Assembly (NCBI GenBank): GCA_016297215.1
Contig: JAEDGZ010000008.1
Location: forward strand, 1-64,000
Reading direction: 5' to 3'
Length of the DNA: 64,000 nt
DNA from: Paludibacteraceae bacterium
Lineage (GTDB): Bacteria > Bacteroidota > Bacteroidia > Bacteroidales > Paludibacteraceae
In this document: piece after piece, positions 27,146 to 36,113 of the stretch
Layout of the letters: each line of letters starts with the position of its first letter
Numbering within the stretch: position 1 is the first letter of the stretch
Made by a program: the position numbers and the translations under genes
The notes under the pieces: model-generated
Told to the model about the DNA's origin: nothing
The model's database searches: none
What the model saw: only the letters and a program-made list of their open reading frames with translations

Positions 27146-28363
27146 TTACCCCATAGTAGGGGGCATCGGCGGCGTAGGTGGCGCAGGCGCGAACAGGCTT
27201 GCCAATTCGGGCAGTGTGCTTGCTGCTGCCCATTGGGGCATGCCCGCTTTCCATACGAGGGTAGCCGGCTGCAAGACACCCTGCTGCACTAATTGCTGCA
27301 AGACGGGCATGTCGTAGGGACCCGCCTGCGCATTGTTGAGATAGACATACACCTGCAGCGCCTGCGGCATCGGCGGCGGGGTGGGGGCATTCATCTGCCC
27401 GCCCATGGTGTTGCCGGCAATGTTGCCCATCGCATTGCCCATCATGCCGCCCATGCCGAAACCCATACCGAGTCCCATGCCGGCGCCCATCATCGTACCG
27501 CCAACGCCCTGATTGCCTGCGGCGGTCTCCATCACGTCAAACTGACGCTCCTGCTGGTAACTATACCCCTCTACGCTACGAGCAGCCGCCTTCGCCTGCG
27601 AGGCAATCACCATCTGATAGTTCGGGTCATCCTCACGAGGATTGATGGCCTCGATATCAAACTGCGTCAGTTCGATGCCGTACTCCTCGAAGTACTCGTT
27701 CATGCTCTTCTTGGCAAACTGCGCGATGTCGAAGAGGTAGTTGTTTATCTCCGTGATGCTGACGCGCTGACGGCTGAAATACTGGCTCAGCGTGGAGGTG
27801 ATACGCTGCGACACCACCGAGCGGAATTGGTCAGTGAACTCCGTGAGATAGAGGTCGTGCTCCGTACCGACAAACTCGCGGATGAAAGCGATGGCATTGG
27901 TGATGCGAAACTCGTAGGTGCCGTATGCGCCTACGCCGATGGTGATGCCCTGCGGCGTGTTCGCCATGGTGTAATCGCGAATGGTCAGCCCTGTGCCCCA
28001 ACCCGCGTCATCGCCGGCAAGACGCTGGCGGGTGGTGCTTACCACGAAGAGTGTAGTCTTGAAGGCGCTGTCGCCGCCGTAGGGCAGGTTCACCAAACGC
28101 TGCAAAAAAGGCAGGTTGTTAGTAGAGAGGGTATGCCCGCCGGGCAGGAAGAGGTCGGAGTACATCCCCTCCGACAAGAAGACCATCTGCTGCCCTTCCT
28201 GAACGGTTACTTTAGCGTGTGTAGAGAGGTTGTCGTAGGGGTAACGATGCACCAAGCATCCTTTCTCCAAGTTGACAAACACGTTATCCACGATGCCCCT
28301 GCGGGCATCGCCTTGACCATCGTAGGTCTGACCGTCGGTGCGGCTTTTTGTGAAGAATCCCAT
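27146..28363 (-). CDS. SPFH-domain protein with C-terminal GYF_2 domain (YdjI/virion-core-like)
   Basis: A 405-residue protein. The N-terminal two thirds match the SPFH/band-7-type YdjI ('virion core') family: an early beta segment with VTVQEGQQMVFLSEG and LPGGHTLSTNNLPFL, then a long helical stretch ending YQMVIASQAKAAARSVEGY. A Gly/Met-rich linker (about 285-320) follows. The C-terminal domain (about 335-390; VYVYLNNAQAGPYDMPVLQQ and VWKAGMPQW) is a GYF_2 peptide-binding domain. There is no N-terminal membrane anchor, so it would bind membranes or membrane partners peripherally. It leads a four-gene operon with a consensus promoter and a structured leader. Confidence 0.8.
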   Translation of the reverse strand: MGFFTKSRTDGQTYDGQGDARRGIVDNVFVNLEKGCLVHRYPYDNLSTHAKVTVQEGQQMVFLSEGMYSDLFLPGGHTLSTNNLPFLQRLVNLPYGGDSAFKTTLFVVSTTRQRLAGDDAGWGTGLTIRDYTMANTPQGITIGVGAYGTYEFRITNAIAFIREFVGTEHDLYLTEFTDQFRSVVSQRITSTLSQYFSRQRVSITEINNYLFDIAQFAKKSMNEYFEEYGIELTQFDIEAINPREDDPNYQMVIASQAKAAARSVEGYSYQQERQFDVMETAAGNQGVGGTMMGAGMGLGMGFGMGGMMGNAMGNIAGNTMGGQMNAPTPPPMPQALQVYVYLNNAQAGPYDMPVLQQLVQQGVLQPATLVWKAGMPQWAAASTLPELASLFAPAPPTPPMPPTMG

Positions 28364-28444
28364 AGTATTACATTTTGCGTTAATTCTTATCCACTCTAAA
28401 CTCTAAACACTCCACTCTAAACTCTAACCCCCACAAAACAAATA

Positions 28445-28638
28445 GAGCCTGAACACAACTTTGTTTTAATGCTCGGGAAGGCTCCGGTAAGTGCCTGAGA
28501 AACAATAAAAGCAAAGCGGGTTCATGCCCTACGATGCGCTCAACCGTCGTTTTTTCTCTTATAAGTAAATTTACCGGATTCACCCGAGAAAAACGGACAG
28601 TTTGCTGTTGTAAAATGTGAGTTCTATCCTTATAGAAC
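28445..28638 (-). ncRNA. Structured RNA or leader upstream of the SPFH operon
   Basis: Transcribed from the minus-strand promoter at 28643-28674. The RNA starts with hairpin GTTCTAT-AAGG-ATAGAAC (28638-28621). Two perfect long-range helices follow: CTCGGG (28588-28583) with CCCGAG (28477-28472), and TCCGGTAA (28578-28571) with TTACCGGA (28490-28483). An inner GAGAAA/TTTCTC helix adds to this (28558-28553 with 28502-28497). The 3' side has GAGC/GCTC arms before TATTTGTTTT, terminator-like. It could be an independent small RNA or a regulatory leader of the SPFH operon, whose first ATG lies about 80 nt further on. It matches no family I can name with confidence. Confidence 0.55.
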
Positions 28639-28642
28639 GCCG

Positions 28643-28674
28643 CAAAATTACAACATTTTTTCCACATACGCAAA
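28643..28674 (-). promoter_or_regulatory. Promoter of the SPFH operon / structured leader
   Basis: On the minus strand: TTTG (28674-28671), 20 bp, TAATTTTG (28650-28643), an exact match to the consensus spacing. Confidence 0.85.
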
Positions 28675-28925
28675 TGTTTTACCATTTTTCTGTGAAAAAG
28701 CGCCATTCCCCGTAGGTCTGCATGGTACACCGCTTTGCTCAGTGTTTCATCAATTCCGCTGCAAAAGTACGGCTTTTGCAGCATATTTCATATAGACAAA
28801 TCTTGATTTTTTCGCTTTGTAGTGCATTATTGTATCATATACACTACAAAAAAGACCTGTCTCGTATGGAAACAAGATAGGTCAAAAAGTATTTATAGAC
28901 TTATTAAAAGCGACTCACACTACAT

Positions 28926-29653
28926 TTATTGATACATAAATCGTTTGATGCTCTTCTTCGGAGTCTTTGCGAATTCCTCGTTTTGTACTTCATAGCCACT
29001 TATTTGGCAGTAGTTAGGCAAGCGCTTATTCACGTTTGCCACCGCCAGCGCCACGAGGTCGCGCAACGCCATCGGGTCCACACCATCGGTGTTGGGGTAG
29101 ATGAGCGCTATCAGTTTATTGTCGCGGCTGACAATGAGCGACTCCTCCACGATGTCTTCTGCATTCAGTATTGCCTCTATCTCTTCGGGGTAGTTCTGTC
29201 TGTTCGGGCTGAGAATCAGTGTCTTGCAGCGTCCGCGCAGGTAGATAAACCCGTCTTCGTTCAGCACACTCATATCGCCCGTGCGCATCCATCCGTCATC
29301 GGTGAACGCCGCGCGGGTAGCTTCTTCGTTCTTGTAGTAGCCCATCATCACGTTGTCGCCGCGCAGCAGTATCTCGCCCGGGATGTTCGCAGGGTCAGCA
29401 GAGTCAATACGTATCTCCATACGATCCACCAGCCGACCGCAACTGCGTGCGCGGAACTCCTGCCGGGCGCTACGCCCAGCCGCTCAAACAGCAACCCAAG
29501 CCGCGCCATCAAGGTCGCCGCCTCGCCGAAAGAGTAGTGTACGTCTTTGTGGAAATCACTGAATGCCGGCTCCTTCCAGTTGTCTCGAACCGACTGATTG
29601 ATATACGAGAACATGTGTCGCGTAGGATTCATGATACGATAAGTATTCTCCAT
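28926..29653 (-). pseudogene. Decayed AMP-forming acyl-CoA ligase with internal deletion
   Basis: The first about 64 residues (from MENTYRIMNPTRHMFSYINQ) match the start of a long-chain acyl-CoA synthetase. The last about 170 residues, from SCGRLVDRMEIRIDS through GDNVMMGYYKNEEAT, the GDMSVLNEDGFIYLRGR motif and the final KTPKKSIKRF, match its C-terminal adenylation part with the catalytic lysine. Everything between is missing, including the P-loop-like YTSGTTG motif; a full enzyme has about 550 residues. The two parts are also out of frame. The junction lies near 29455-29465. It would not make an active enzyme. An assembly collapse would look the same. Its promoter is intact. Confidence 0.75.
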
Positions 29654-29722
29654 GATGGTAAAAAAGTATCAATAGGTAAGTTCTATATTACAAACAAAGA
29701 AGTATCTTTGCCTAAAAACGCG

Positions 29723-29754
29723 CAAAGATACTACTTTTCGACCAACAAACCAAA
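29723..29754 (-). promoter_or_regulatory. Promoter for the acyl-CoA ligase pseudogene
   Basis: Minus strand TTTG (29754-29751), 20 bp, TATCTTTG (29730-29723). A plus-strand TATCTTTG at 29703-29710 makes an inverted pair of -7 boxes, but no matching -33 box is seen for it. Confidence 0.75.
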
Positions 29755-29894
29755 CAAAGGCTGTGCCTGTCGTGAAAATTATAGAAAAGGAACAGAGAAA
29801 CCCAAAAATGGATAATGATTGATAGACTTATACTCCAAAATTGTCTATTTGGGTAAAATACTATACAACAAATTAAGTTTATTGAATCATGGTA

Positions 29895-30851
29895 TTATAA
29901 ACTTCCCAATAGAGACTGCACAAACTCTTGGCGGTTGAACGGCTGCAAATCAGTCATCTGCTCACCTAAGCCAATATAGCGTACCGGTATCTTGAATTGG
30001 TCAGATATACCTATCACAACACCTCCTTTGGCTGTTCCATCCAACTTCGTAATAGCCAGTGAACTGACTTGCGTAGCCGCTGTGAACTGCCGCGCCTGCT
30101 CAAACGCATTCTGCCCCGTGCTGCCGTCCAGCACCAGCATCACATCATGCGGCGCCTCGGGCACCACCTTCCGCATCACGTTCTTTATCTTCGTCAACTC
30201 GTTCATCAGGTTGACCTTGTTGTGCAGACGCCCGGCAGTGTCTATCAGCACTACGTCGGCATCGTTCGCTTTCGCACTTGCCAGCGTATCGTATGCCACG
30301 GACGCGGGGTCGGAGCCTTGTTGTTGCTTCACTACCGGCACGCCCACGCGCTCGCCCCATATACACAACTGCTCCACTGCTGCTGCACGGAACGTATCCG
30401 CAGCACCTAAATAGACCTTTTTGCCGGCTTTCTTATACTGATATGCTAATTTTCCAATAGTTGTTGTTTTGCCTACGCCGTTCACACCCACTACCATTAT
30501 CACATAGGGCTTGGCAGGTAGCGGAGCATCAAAGTCCAATATATCTGCTGTGTCGTTCTCCGCAAGCAGCGAAGCCGTTTCCTCTACAAGGATATCGTTT
30601 AACTCGCTTGTACCCAAATACTTATCCCGTTTTACGCGCTCTTGTATCCTCTCGATGATTCGCAGCGTAGTTTCTACACCCACGTCTGATGTGATAAGGG
30701 CTTCTTCCAAATTGTCCAGCACATCATCATCCACTGTGCTTTTGCCCACAATGGCGCGACCAATCTTTCCCAATACCGACTCCTTGCTTTTCTCAAGACC
30801 TTTGTTGAGAGTCTCCTTCTTGTCCTTACCGAATAAACCAAAGAATGCCAT
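29895..30851 (-). CDS. ftsY: Signal recognition particle receptor FtsY
   Basis: A 318-residue SRP GTPase that docks the SRP-ribosome complex at the membrane for co-translational insertion. A short basic N-terminus replaces the long acidic A domain of E. coli FtsY. The NG domain then shows GVNGVGKTTTIGK (P-loop), DTFRAAAVEQL, DTAGRLHNK and TKLDGTAKGG, ending in the helix GEQMTDLQPF. The gene has its own promoter and no operon partner. A weakly transcribed AT-rich gap separates it from the acyl-CoA ligase remnant. Confidence 0.97.
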   Translation of the reverse strand: MAFFGLFGKDKKETLNKGLEKSKESVLGKIGRAIVGKSTVDDDVLDNLEEALITSDVGVETTLRIIERIQERVKRDKYLGTSELNDILVEETASLLAENDTADILDFDAPLPAKPYVIMVVGVNGVGKTTTIGKLAYQYKKAGKKVYLGAADTFRAAAVEQLCIWGERVGVPVVKQQQGSDPASVAYDTLASAKANDADVVLIDTAGRLHNKVNLMNELTKIKNVMRKVVPEAPHDVMLVLDGSTGQNAFEQARQFTAATQVSSLAITKLDGTAKGGVVIGISDQFKIPVRYIGLGEQMTDLQPFNRQEFVQSLLGSL

Positions 30852-30880
30852 AAGCTCACTTATTTTATTGAAAAACAGTG

Positions 30881-30912
30881 CAAAGATACTGCTTATTTTT
30901 CATATTTGCAAA
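30881..30912 (-). promoter_or_regulatory. Promoter for ftsY
   Basis: Minus strand TTTG (30912-30909), 20 bp, TATCTTTG (30888-30881), 30 bp before the start codon. Confidence 0.85.
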
Positions 30913-30921
30913 CAAATAAAT

Positions 30922-31638
30922 CTATTTTAAGTATTTTTCAAGTTGTATATTTTTCAGTTGAGTACTGTCATCGTGGAGTAAAAGAGCGTTTTGCAGGGCT
31001 TCCTGCAATGGATTTGTGTCGTAAAGGAGGTAAAAACGGAGGGCGGAGGAGGAGGGGTAGTGGGCGAAGAAAGGCGAGTCGGAGAGATACCAACAGAGAC
31101 GCTCTATGGCGAAATGCGCGAAGGCGGCGCGATGGAAACGCAATACATGCGCTACTTGCTTAGGCACCACCTTGACGCCTATCCTGCCGTCCTTGAAATA
31201 CGCCACGCAGACCACCCGCGTCTTACGTTCCCCCTGCGCCTGCTTTGCCTGCTCGGGCGTGAGGCGATGCGAGATACGGATATGCCTGCCTGCGGCATTC
31301 ATACGCGCCATCTCGGCGCGAAACAGGCGACCATGAGCAGAACTGTCCTGCCATTGGTTCACCGCGATATAATAATGAATCATCTCGTGGAGAATCGTGT
31401 CCTCCACTACCTCCTCGGGCAATTCGATGCGCGTGTTGATACGGAGAACGAAATCGGAATAATGCCACTTGCGGCTGAGCAGACGGCGCTCCTTGCGGTA
31501 GCAGACCTTACCGAGGAAAGTCTTTGCATTACTCAGTTTGATGGGGATAGGCGGCAACTGATTGCCGAAATACTGACGATTGAAGTCGTCGAACTTCTGT
31601 TGGATATACGGGATGGTAATGGCTGGATGGGAAGACAT
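30922..31638 (-). CDS. SprT-like zinc metalloprotease-type protein
   Basis: A 238-residue protein. The N-terminal half is an SprT/Spartan-like domain with the zinc motif HEMIH (about residues 84-88) followed by a downstream His (SAHGRLF). SprT-like domains resemble proteases that cleave DNA-protein crosslinks, but the bacterial members are uncharacterised. The C-terminal 90 residues are variable and aromatic-rich. The gene is transcribed away from lysS; the two promoters overlap. Its 3' end lies just upstream of the ftsY promoter. Confidence 0.8.
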   Translation of the reverse strand: MSSHPAITIPYIQQKFDDFNRQYFGNQLPPIPIKLSNAKTFLGKVCYRKERRLLSRKWHYSDFVLRINTRIELPEEVVEDTILHEMIHYYIAVNQWQDSSAHGRLFRAEMARMNAAGRHIRISHRLTPEQAKQAQGERKTRVVCVAYFKDGRIGVKVVPKQVAHVLRFHRAAFAHFAIERLCWYLSDSPFFAHYPSSSALRFYLLYDTNPLQEALQNALLLHDDSTQLKNIQLEKYLK

Positions 31639-31666
31639 GGGGAATTTTTAATTTTTAATTTGGTGG

Positions 31667-31735
31667 CAAAAGTACTCAAAATTAAGCAGATACGCAAAAT
31701 AAATTTGCATATATCGGAAAAAAGTTGTAATTTTG
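31667..31735. promoter_or_regulatory. Overlapping divergent promoters of the SprT-like gene and lysS
   Basis: Minus strand: TTTG (31698-31695), 20 bp, TACTTTTG (31674-31667). Plus strand: TTTG (31704-31707), 20 bp, TAATTTTG (31728-31735). The two -33 boxes are only 5 bp apart, so polymerase binding may be mutually exclusive. Confidence 0.85.
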
Positions 31736-31820
31736 CGCGATTTTTAGCGAAAAGAACCAAGAGCAAGAAGCCAAGAGCATTGGTGCTCATAATTTATAAT
31801 TCATAATTCATAATTCACCG

Positions 31821-33365
31821 ATGGCATTAAGCGAGCAAGAACAAGTGCGCAGGCAGAGCCTGCAGACAATGCGAGATATGGGTATCAACCCCTATCCGGC
31901 AGAGGAGTACGTGGTAACAGGCTATTCTACGGATATAAAAGCCGCCTTCCAAGACGATGACGAGACGGCGCAGTGGCACACCGGTACGCCCGTGCGTATC
32001 GCGGGACGACTGATGTCGCGCCGTATCATGGGCAAGGCATCGTTCATTGAGTTGCAAGACTCGAAAGGGCGCATACAGGTCTATGTCAGCCGCGATGATA
32101 TCCAAGCGCCCGTGCCCGAAGGCGAGCAGCCGACCACCGTGGAGCAGCAGATGTACAACGTGGTCTTCAAGAAACTGCTCGACATAGGCGACTTCATCGG
32201 TATCGAAGGCTTTGTCTTCCGCACCCAGATGGGCGAGATATCCGTTCATGCCAAGCAACTGACCGTGCTCGCCAAGAGCCTGCGCCCGCTGCCTATCGTG
32301 AAGTACAAAGACGGCGTGGCATACGACGGCTTCAACGACCCCGAGCAGCGTTACCGCCAGCGCTATGTGGACCTCGTGGTCAACGAGGGCGTGAAGAGCG
32401 TCTTCCTCAAGCGTGCCACCATCATACGCACCATGCGACAAGTGTTCGACGAGGCGGGCTACACCGAGGTGGAGACACCTATCCTACAACAGATTGCCGG
32501 CGGCGCATCCGCGCGTCCCTTCATCACCCACCACAACGCGCTCGACGTGGATATGTACCTGCGTATTGCCACCGAGTTGTACCTCAAGCGTCTTATCGTA
32601 GGCGGCTTCGAGGGCGTGTATGAGATAGGTCGCAACTTCCGCAACGAGGGCATGGACCGCAGCCATAACCCCGAGTTCACCTGCATGGAACTCTATGTCT
32701 CCTACAAAGACTACAACTGGATGATGACCTTCACCGAGCAACTGCTGGAGCGTATCGCCATCGCCGTGAACGGCACCACGAAGGTGCAGATAGGCGACCA
32801 CGAGGTGGACTTCAAGGCGCCCTACCGCCGACTGCCCATCCTCGATGCCATTAAGGAGAAGACGGGCTACGACCTGAGCACGATGAGCGAAGACGAGGTG
32901 CGCGAAGTGGCGAAGAAATACGGCGTGGAGGACACCGACAAGATGGGCAAGGGCAAACTCATCGACGAAATCTTCGGCGAGACCTGCGAAGGCACCTTCA
33001 TACAGCCCACTTTCATCACCGACTACCCCGTGGAGATGTCGCCGCTCACGAAGATGCACCGCTCCAAAGCCGGACTCACCGAGCGCTTCGAGCTGATGGT
33101 CAACGGCAAGGAGGTAGCCAACGCCTACTCCGAGCTCAACGACCCCATCGACCAGTACGAGCGCTTCGTAGAGCAGATGAAACTCGCCGACAAAGGCGAC
33201 GACGAGGCGATGGTTATCGACCACGACTTCGTCCGCGCACTGGAGTACGGCATGCCGCCCACCTCGGGCATCGGCATAGGCATCGACCGCCTCGCTATCT
33301 TCCTCACCGGTCAGCCCACCATCCAAGAAGTCCTCCTCTTCCCAACCATGAAACCGGAAGCGTAG
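31821..33365 (+). CDS. lysS: Lysyl-tRNA synthetase, class II
   Basis: A 514-residue enzyme that charges tRNA-Lys with lysine in the cytoplasm. An N-terminal OB-fold anticodon-binding domain (about 55-165; GRLMSRRIMGKASFIELQD) is followed by the class II catalytic core. Motif 2 is EIGRNFRNEGMDRSHNPEF and motif 3 is GIGIGIDRLAIFLTG. The length is close to that of E. coli LysS and there is no C-terminal extension. The ATG is preceded by an AT-rich AATTCATAATT repeat rather than a Shine-Dalgarno, normal for this phylum. Confidence 0.97.
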   Translation: MALSEQEQVRRQSLQTMRDMGINPYPAEEYVVTGYSTDIKAAFQDDDETAQWHTGTPVRIAGRLMSRRIMGKASFIELQDSKGRIQVYVSRDDIQAPVPEGEQPTTVEQQMYNVVFKKLLDIGDFIGIEGFVFRTQMGEISVHAKQLTVLAKSLRPLPIVKYKDGVAYDGFNDPEQRYRQRYVDLVVNEGVKSVFLKRATIIRTMRQVFDEAGYTEVETPILQQIAGGASARPFITHHNALDVDMYLRIATELYLKRLIVGGFEGVYEIGRNFRNEGMDRSHNPEFTCMELYVSYKDYNWMMTFTEQLLERIAIAVNGTTKVQIGDHEVDFKAPYRRLPILDAIKEKTGYDLSTMSEDEVREVAKKYGVEDTDKMGKGKLIDEIFGETCEGTFIQPTFITDYPVEMSPLTKMHRSKAGLTERFELMVNGKEVANAYSELNDPIDQYERFVEQMKLADKGDDEAMVIDHDFVRALEYGMPPTSGIGIGIDRLAIFLTGQPTIQEVLLFPTMKPEA

Positions 33366-33490
33366 GAATTTTGAATTAATAATTAAGAATTAAGAGTGTG
33401 CATGCTATGAAACTCAATTCCAATGCCCTCATAATTCTTAATTAAAAATAGCATGCGTCCTCTTAATTCCTAATTCCTAATTCCTAATTT
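33366..33490. repeat. AT-rich hairpin repeat between lysS and the MFS gene
   Basis: AATTAATAATTAAGAATTAAGAG arms face CATAATTCTTAATT and TAATTCCTAATTCC runs around a GCATGC-bearing core. Same composite family as at 46409. No clear promoter for the next gene was found in the rest of the gap. Confidence 0.6.
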
Positions 33491-33585
33491 CCTCAAGCCG
33501 TAGGCTACCAGTCGTGCAGACGTGTGAACAATAAGTGTCCGAAGGTTTAGCAGATATTGTTTAACTAAAAAAAGGACTTATTGTC

Positions 33586-34769
33586 ATGACACACTCTTCC
33601 CAGTGCCAACCTTCTCACAGGTGGCTTACGCTGACTATCCTCAGTATTTCTCTCTTGACCGTGATGGCGGGTGCTTCCGTAGCACCCGCCTTAGGTGCTG
33701 TGCGCGCCTATTTCGCCGACACGGAACCCATCCTCATCCAACTCATCGTCTCGATGCCGGCATTGTTCATCATCCTGACGAACCTCTTCTTCTCGCAACT
33801 CTGCCGACTCATGCGCAGCCGCACCATCGCCCTGCTGGGGCTGGCGCTCTATGTCTGTGCGGGCAGCGGCGCGTTCTTCTGCACGCATATCGGCGTGCTG
33901 CTAGTGCTCCGTGCCTTGCTCGGCGTGGCGGTGGGTATGCTGCTGCCGCTCTCCACGGGGCTGCTGGCGTACTATTTCCCGCCCAAGCGCATGGCGCACC
34001 TCATGGGGCTCTCGGCGTTCATGAACCAGATGGGCGGCGTCATCGCCACCCTGCTGGCGGGGCTGCTCTGCACCATCTCGTGGAACTGCGCCTTCCTCGT
34101 CTATCTGGGCGGACTGGTGGCGATGGTGCTGGTGCTCCTCTTCTTGCCCAACGAGACGCTGCCGCAGCGACCGAAGCAACTATCCATGTGGGCAACGCTG
34201 CGTAAGTTCCACCCCTCCGTAGCGGGCATGCTCTTGCTCATGCTTATCTTCTTCATCTTCCCCACGCATTTTGCCATGACGGGGCTTTCCATGGGGCTTT
34301 CGCAGCAGATGACGACGCTCCTCATGGTGGGACTTGACCTGATAGCCGCGCTCGCGGGGCTCGCCTTCGGCAGGCTGATGACGTGGCTGCCAAGGAGCAT
34401 GAAGTACGTGGCCCCCGCGTGCCTGCTGGCGGGCATGGCGTGCTTGGCATTCGCAGACAACGTGGCGGCACTCGTAGCGGGCTGCGTGCTGATAGGTATC
34501 GCCACGGGCTTGGGCGTGCCCTACCTGAACACCATCGCGAGTATCAAGGGCGGCAAAGAGTCCACCACCACGGTCATGCCCTTGCTCGCAGCCGCACTCA
34601 ACGGCGGGCAATTCCTCTCCCCACTGGTGGAACGCCATGCGCCAACCTCTTCTTCGGGGCAGACGACCCGCAGGGTGCCTATAAGGTAGGCATAGGCATC
34701 GCCGTCCTCTATCACCTCCAAACCGCCACCACCCGCCACCGGCAGATGCTTCCGCCGAGGGAGAGGTGA
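33586..34769 (+). pseudogene. MFS transporter with a C-terminal frameshift
   Basis: The first 348 codons encode a major facilitator superfamily protein with about 12 helices (MAGASVAPALGAVRAYF in helix 1; LLGVAVGMLLPLSTGLLAYY in the first half). After GGQFLSPLV the frame runs into an unlikely tail and stops at 34689. The frame one base back continues as ANLFFGADDPQGAYKVGIGI and an amphipathic end, stopping at 34769, which restores the expected last helix. A one-base loss or two-base gain near 34630-34640 explains this. It may be a real mutation or a sequencing error. Substrate unknown. Confidence 0.75.
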
Positions 34770-34776
34770 GAATAAA

Positions 34777-34811
34777 AGAGACCGCTTAACCCATTAAGGT
34801 AAGCGGTCTCT
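34777..34811. terminator. Bidirectional terminator between the MFS gene and mmdB
   Basis: 12-bp perfect stem AGAGACCGCTTA/TAAGCGGTCTCT (34777-34788 with 34800-34811). On the minus strand it is followed by TTTATT, fitting the end of the propionate operon. Confidence 0.85.
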
Positions 34812-34832
34812 CTGAAATAATGACTAACCTTC

Positions 34833-36011
34833 TTATCCAAGCATGGTAAGCAGTACGCCAGCGGCGACGGCAGAGCCGATGACACCGGCTACATTCGGAC
34901 CCATGGCATGCATGAGGAGGAAGTTGCTCGGGTCGGCTTTCTGACCTTCCGCTTGGCTCACGCGGGCTGCCATCGGCACGGCACTCACGCCGGCAGAACC
35001 AATCAGCGGGTTCATCTTCTCTTTGGTGAAGAGGTTCATCAACTTAACTAGCAGCACACCGCCTGCGCTACCCATACCAAAGGCGATGATACCCATGGCG
35101 AGGATAAGCAGTGTCTTCACATTCAGGAAAGTAGCACCTGTAGCCGTTGCGCCTACCGACAAACCGAGGAAGATAACTACGATGTTCATCAACTCGTTTT
35201 GCGCAGTCTTGCTCAAGCGGTCCACCACACCGCACTCCTTCATCAGGTTACCCAACATCAAGCAGCCAATCAGCGGTGCTGCGTCGGGCAATACCAATGC
35301 CACTACGGCGGTGATAATCACGGGGAAGACAATCTTCTCTGTCTTGCTCACCGAGCGGAGTTGCTTCATCTTGATTTTGCGCTCTTTCTCGGTGGTCAGT
35401 AGTCGCATGATAGGCGGCTGAATAACGGGCACCAATGCCATGTACGAGTATGCCGCGATGGCGATGGGACCCAGCAAGTGCGGAGCCAGTTTTGAAGTAA
35501 GGAAGATACTCGTAGGACCGTCAGCACCGCCGATGATACCGATAGAACCTGCCTCTGCAGGGGTGAAGAACGCCGATGCGCAGAGGAAAGTGATGAAGAT
35601 ACCAATCTGGGCAGCAGCGCCGAGAATGAGCGATTTCGGGTTGGCAATCAGCGGACCAAAGTCGGTCATCGCGCCCACGCCGATGAATATCAAGCAGGGA
35701 TATACACCCGTCTTAACACCAATATAGAGCACATCCAGCAGACCTGCTTCTTTCAAGATAGCGCCGTAACTGTGGTATGCAGGGTCGTTTGCGTCGAGGA
35801 AACGTGTCCACAACTCCGGATGGTACATCTCTGCACCCGGGAGGTTGGTCAGCAACATTCCGAACGCAATAGGGAGCAAAAGCAGCGGTTCGTACTGCTT
35901 CTTAATCGCCAAGAAGAGGAGGAAGAACGATACAAACAGCATCACCAACTGACGCCAGTCCATATTCATAAATCCCATCTCTTGGAAGAACCGTAACAAA
36001 TCTTCAAGCAT
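34833..36011 (-). CDS. mmdB: Sodium-pumping decarboxylase beta subunit
   Basis: A 392-residue inner-membrane protein that couples decarboxylation of the biotin-bound carboxyl group to Na+ export. About nine hydrophobic segments are visible. The conserved GGADGPTSIF motif holds the functional Asp, and GLSVGATATGATFL and GSAGVSAVPMAARVSQ are further family signatures. Last gene of the operon that also holds the epimerase, carboxyltransferase, gamma subunit and biotin carrier. This context points to methylmalonyl-CoA rather than oxaloacetate as substrate. The OadB name would fit the family equally. Confidence 0.93.
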   Translation of the reverse strand: MLEDLLRFFQEMGFMNMDWRQLVMLFVSFFLLFLAIKKQYEPLLLLPIAFGMLLTNLPGAEMYHPELWTRFLDANDPAYHSYGAILKEAGLLDVLYIGVKTGVYPCLIFIGVGAMTDFGPLIANPKSLILGAAAQIGIFITFLCASAFFTPAEAGSIGIIGGADGPTSIFLTSKLAPHLLGPIAIAAYSYMALVPVIQPPIMRLLTTEKERKIKMKQLRSVSKTEKIVFPVIITAVVALVLPDAAPLIGCLMLGNLMKECGVVDRLSKTAQNELMNIVVIFLGLSVGATATGATFLNVKTLLILAMGIIAFGMGSAGGVLLVKLMNLFTKEKMNPLIGSAGVSAVPMAARVSQAEGQKADPSNFLLMHAMGPNVAGVIGSAVAAGVLLTMLG

Positions 36012-36021
36012 AATGTGTGAA

Positions 36022-36113
36022 AATTATGAATTTTGAATTATGAATTTTGAGTTCTCATGCTCTGAAAATTGGCTGACGATGCGCTCATAATTCATAATTC
36101 TTAATTCTTAATT
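36022..36113. repeat. AT-rich hairpin repeat inside the propionate operon
   Basis: Left arm 36022-36051 and right arm 36084-36113 are near-complementary runs of AATTATGAATT type, around ATGCTCTGAA...GATGCG. It lies between the biotin carrier and beta-subunit genes and could tune the ratio of their mRNAs. Confidence 0.75.

Noticed and set aside
28380..28784. 134-codon minus-strand frame upstream of the SPFH gene
   Set aside because: It runs through the consensus promoter and the structured leader, so it cannot be translated from that promoter.
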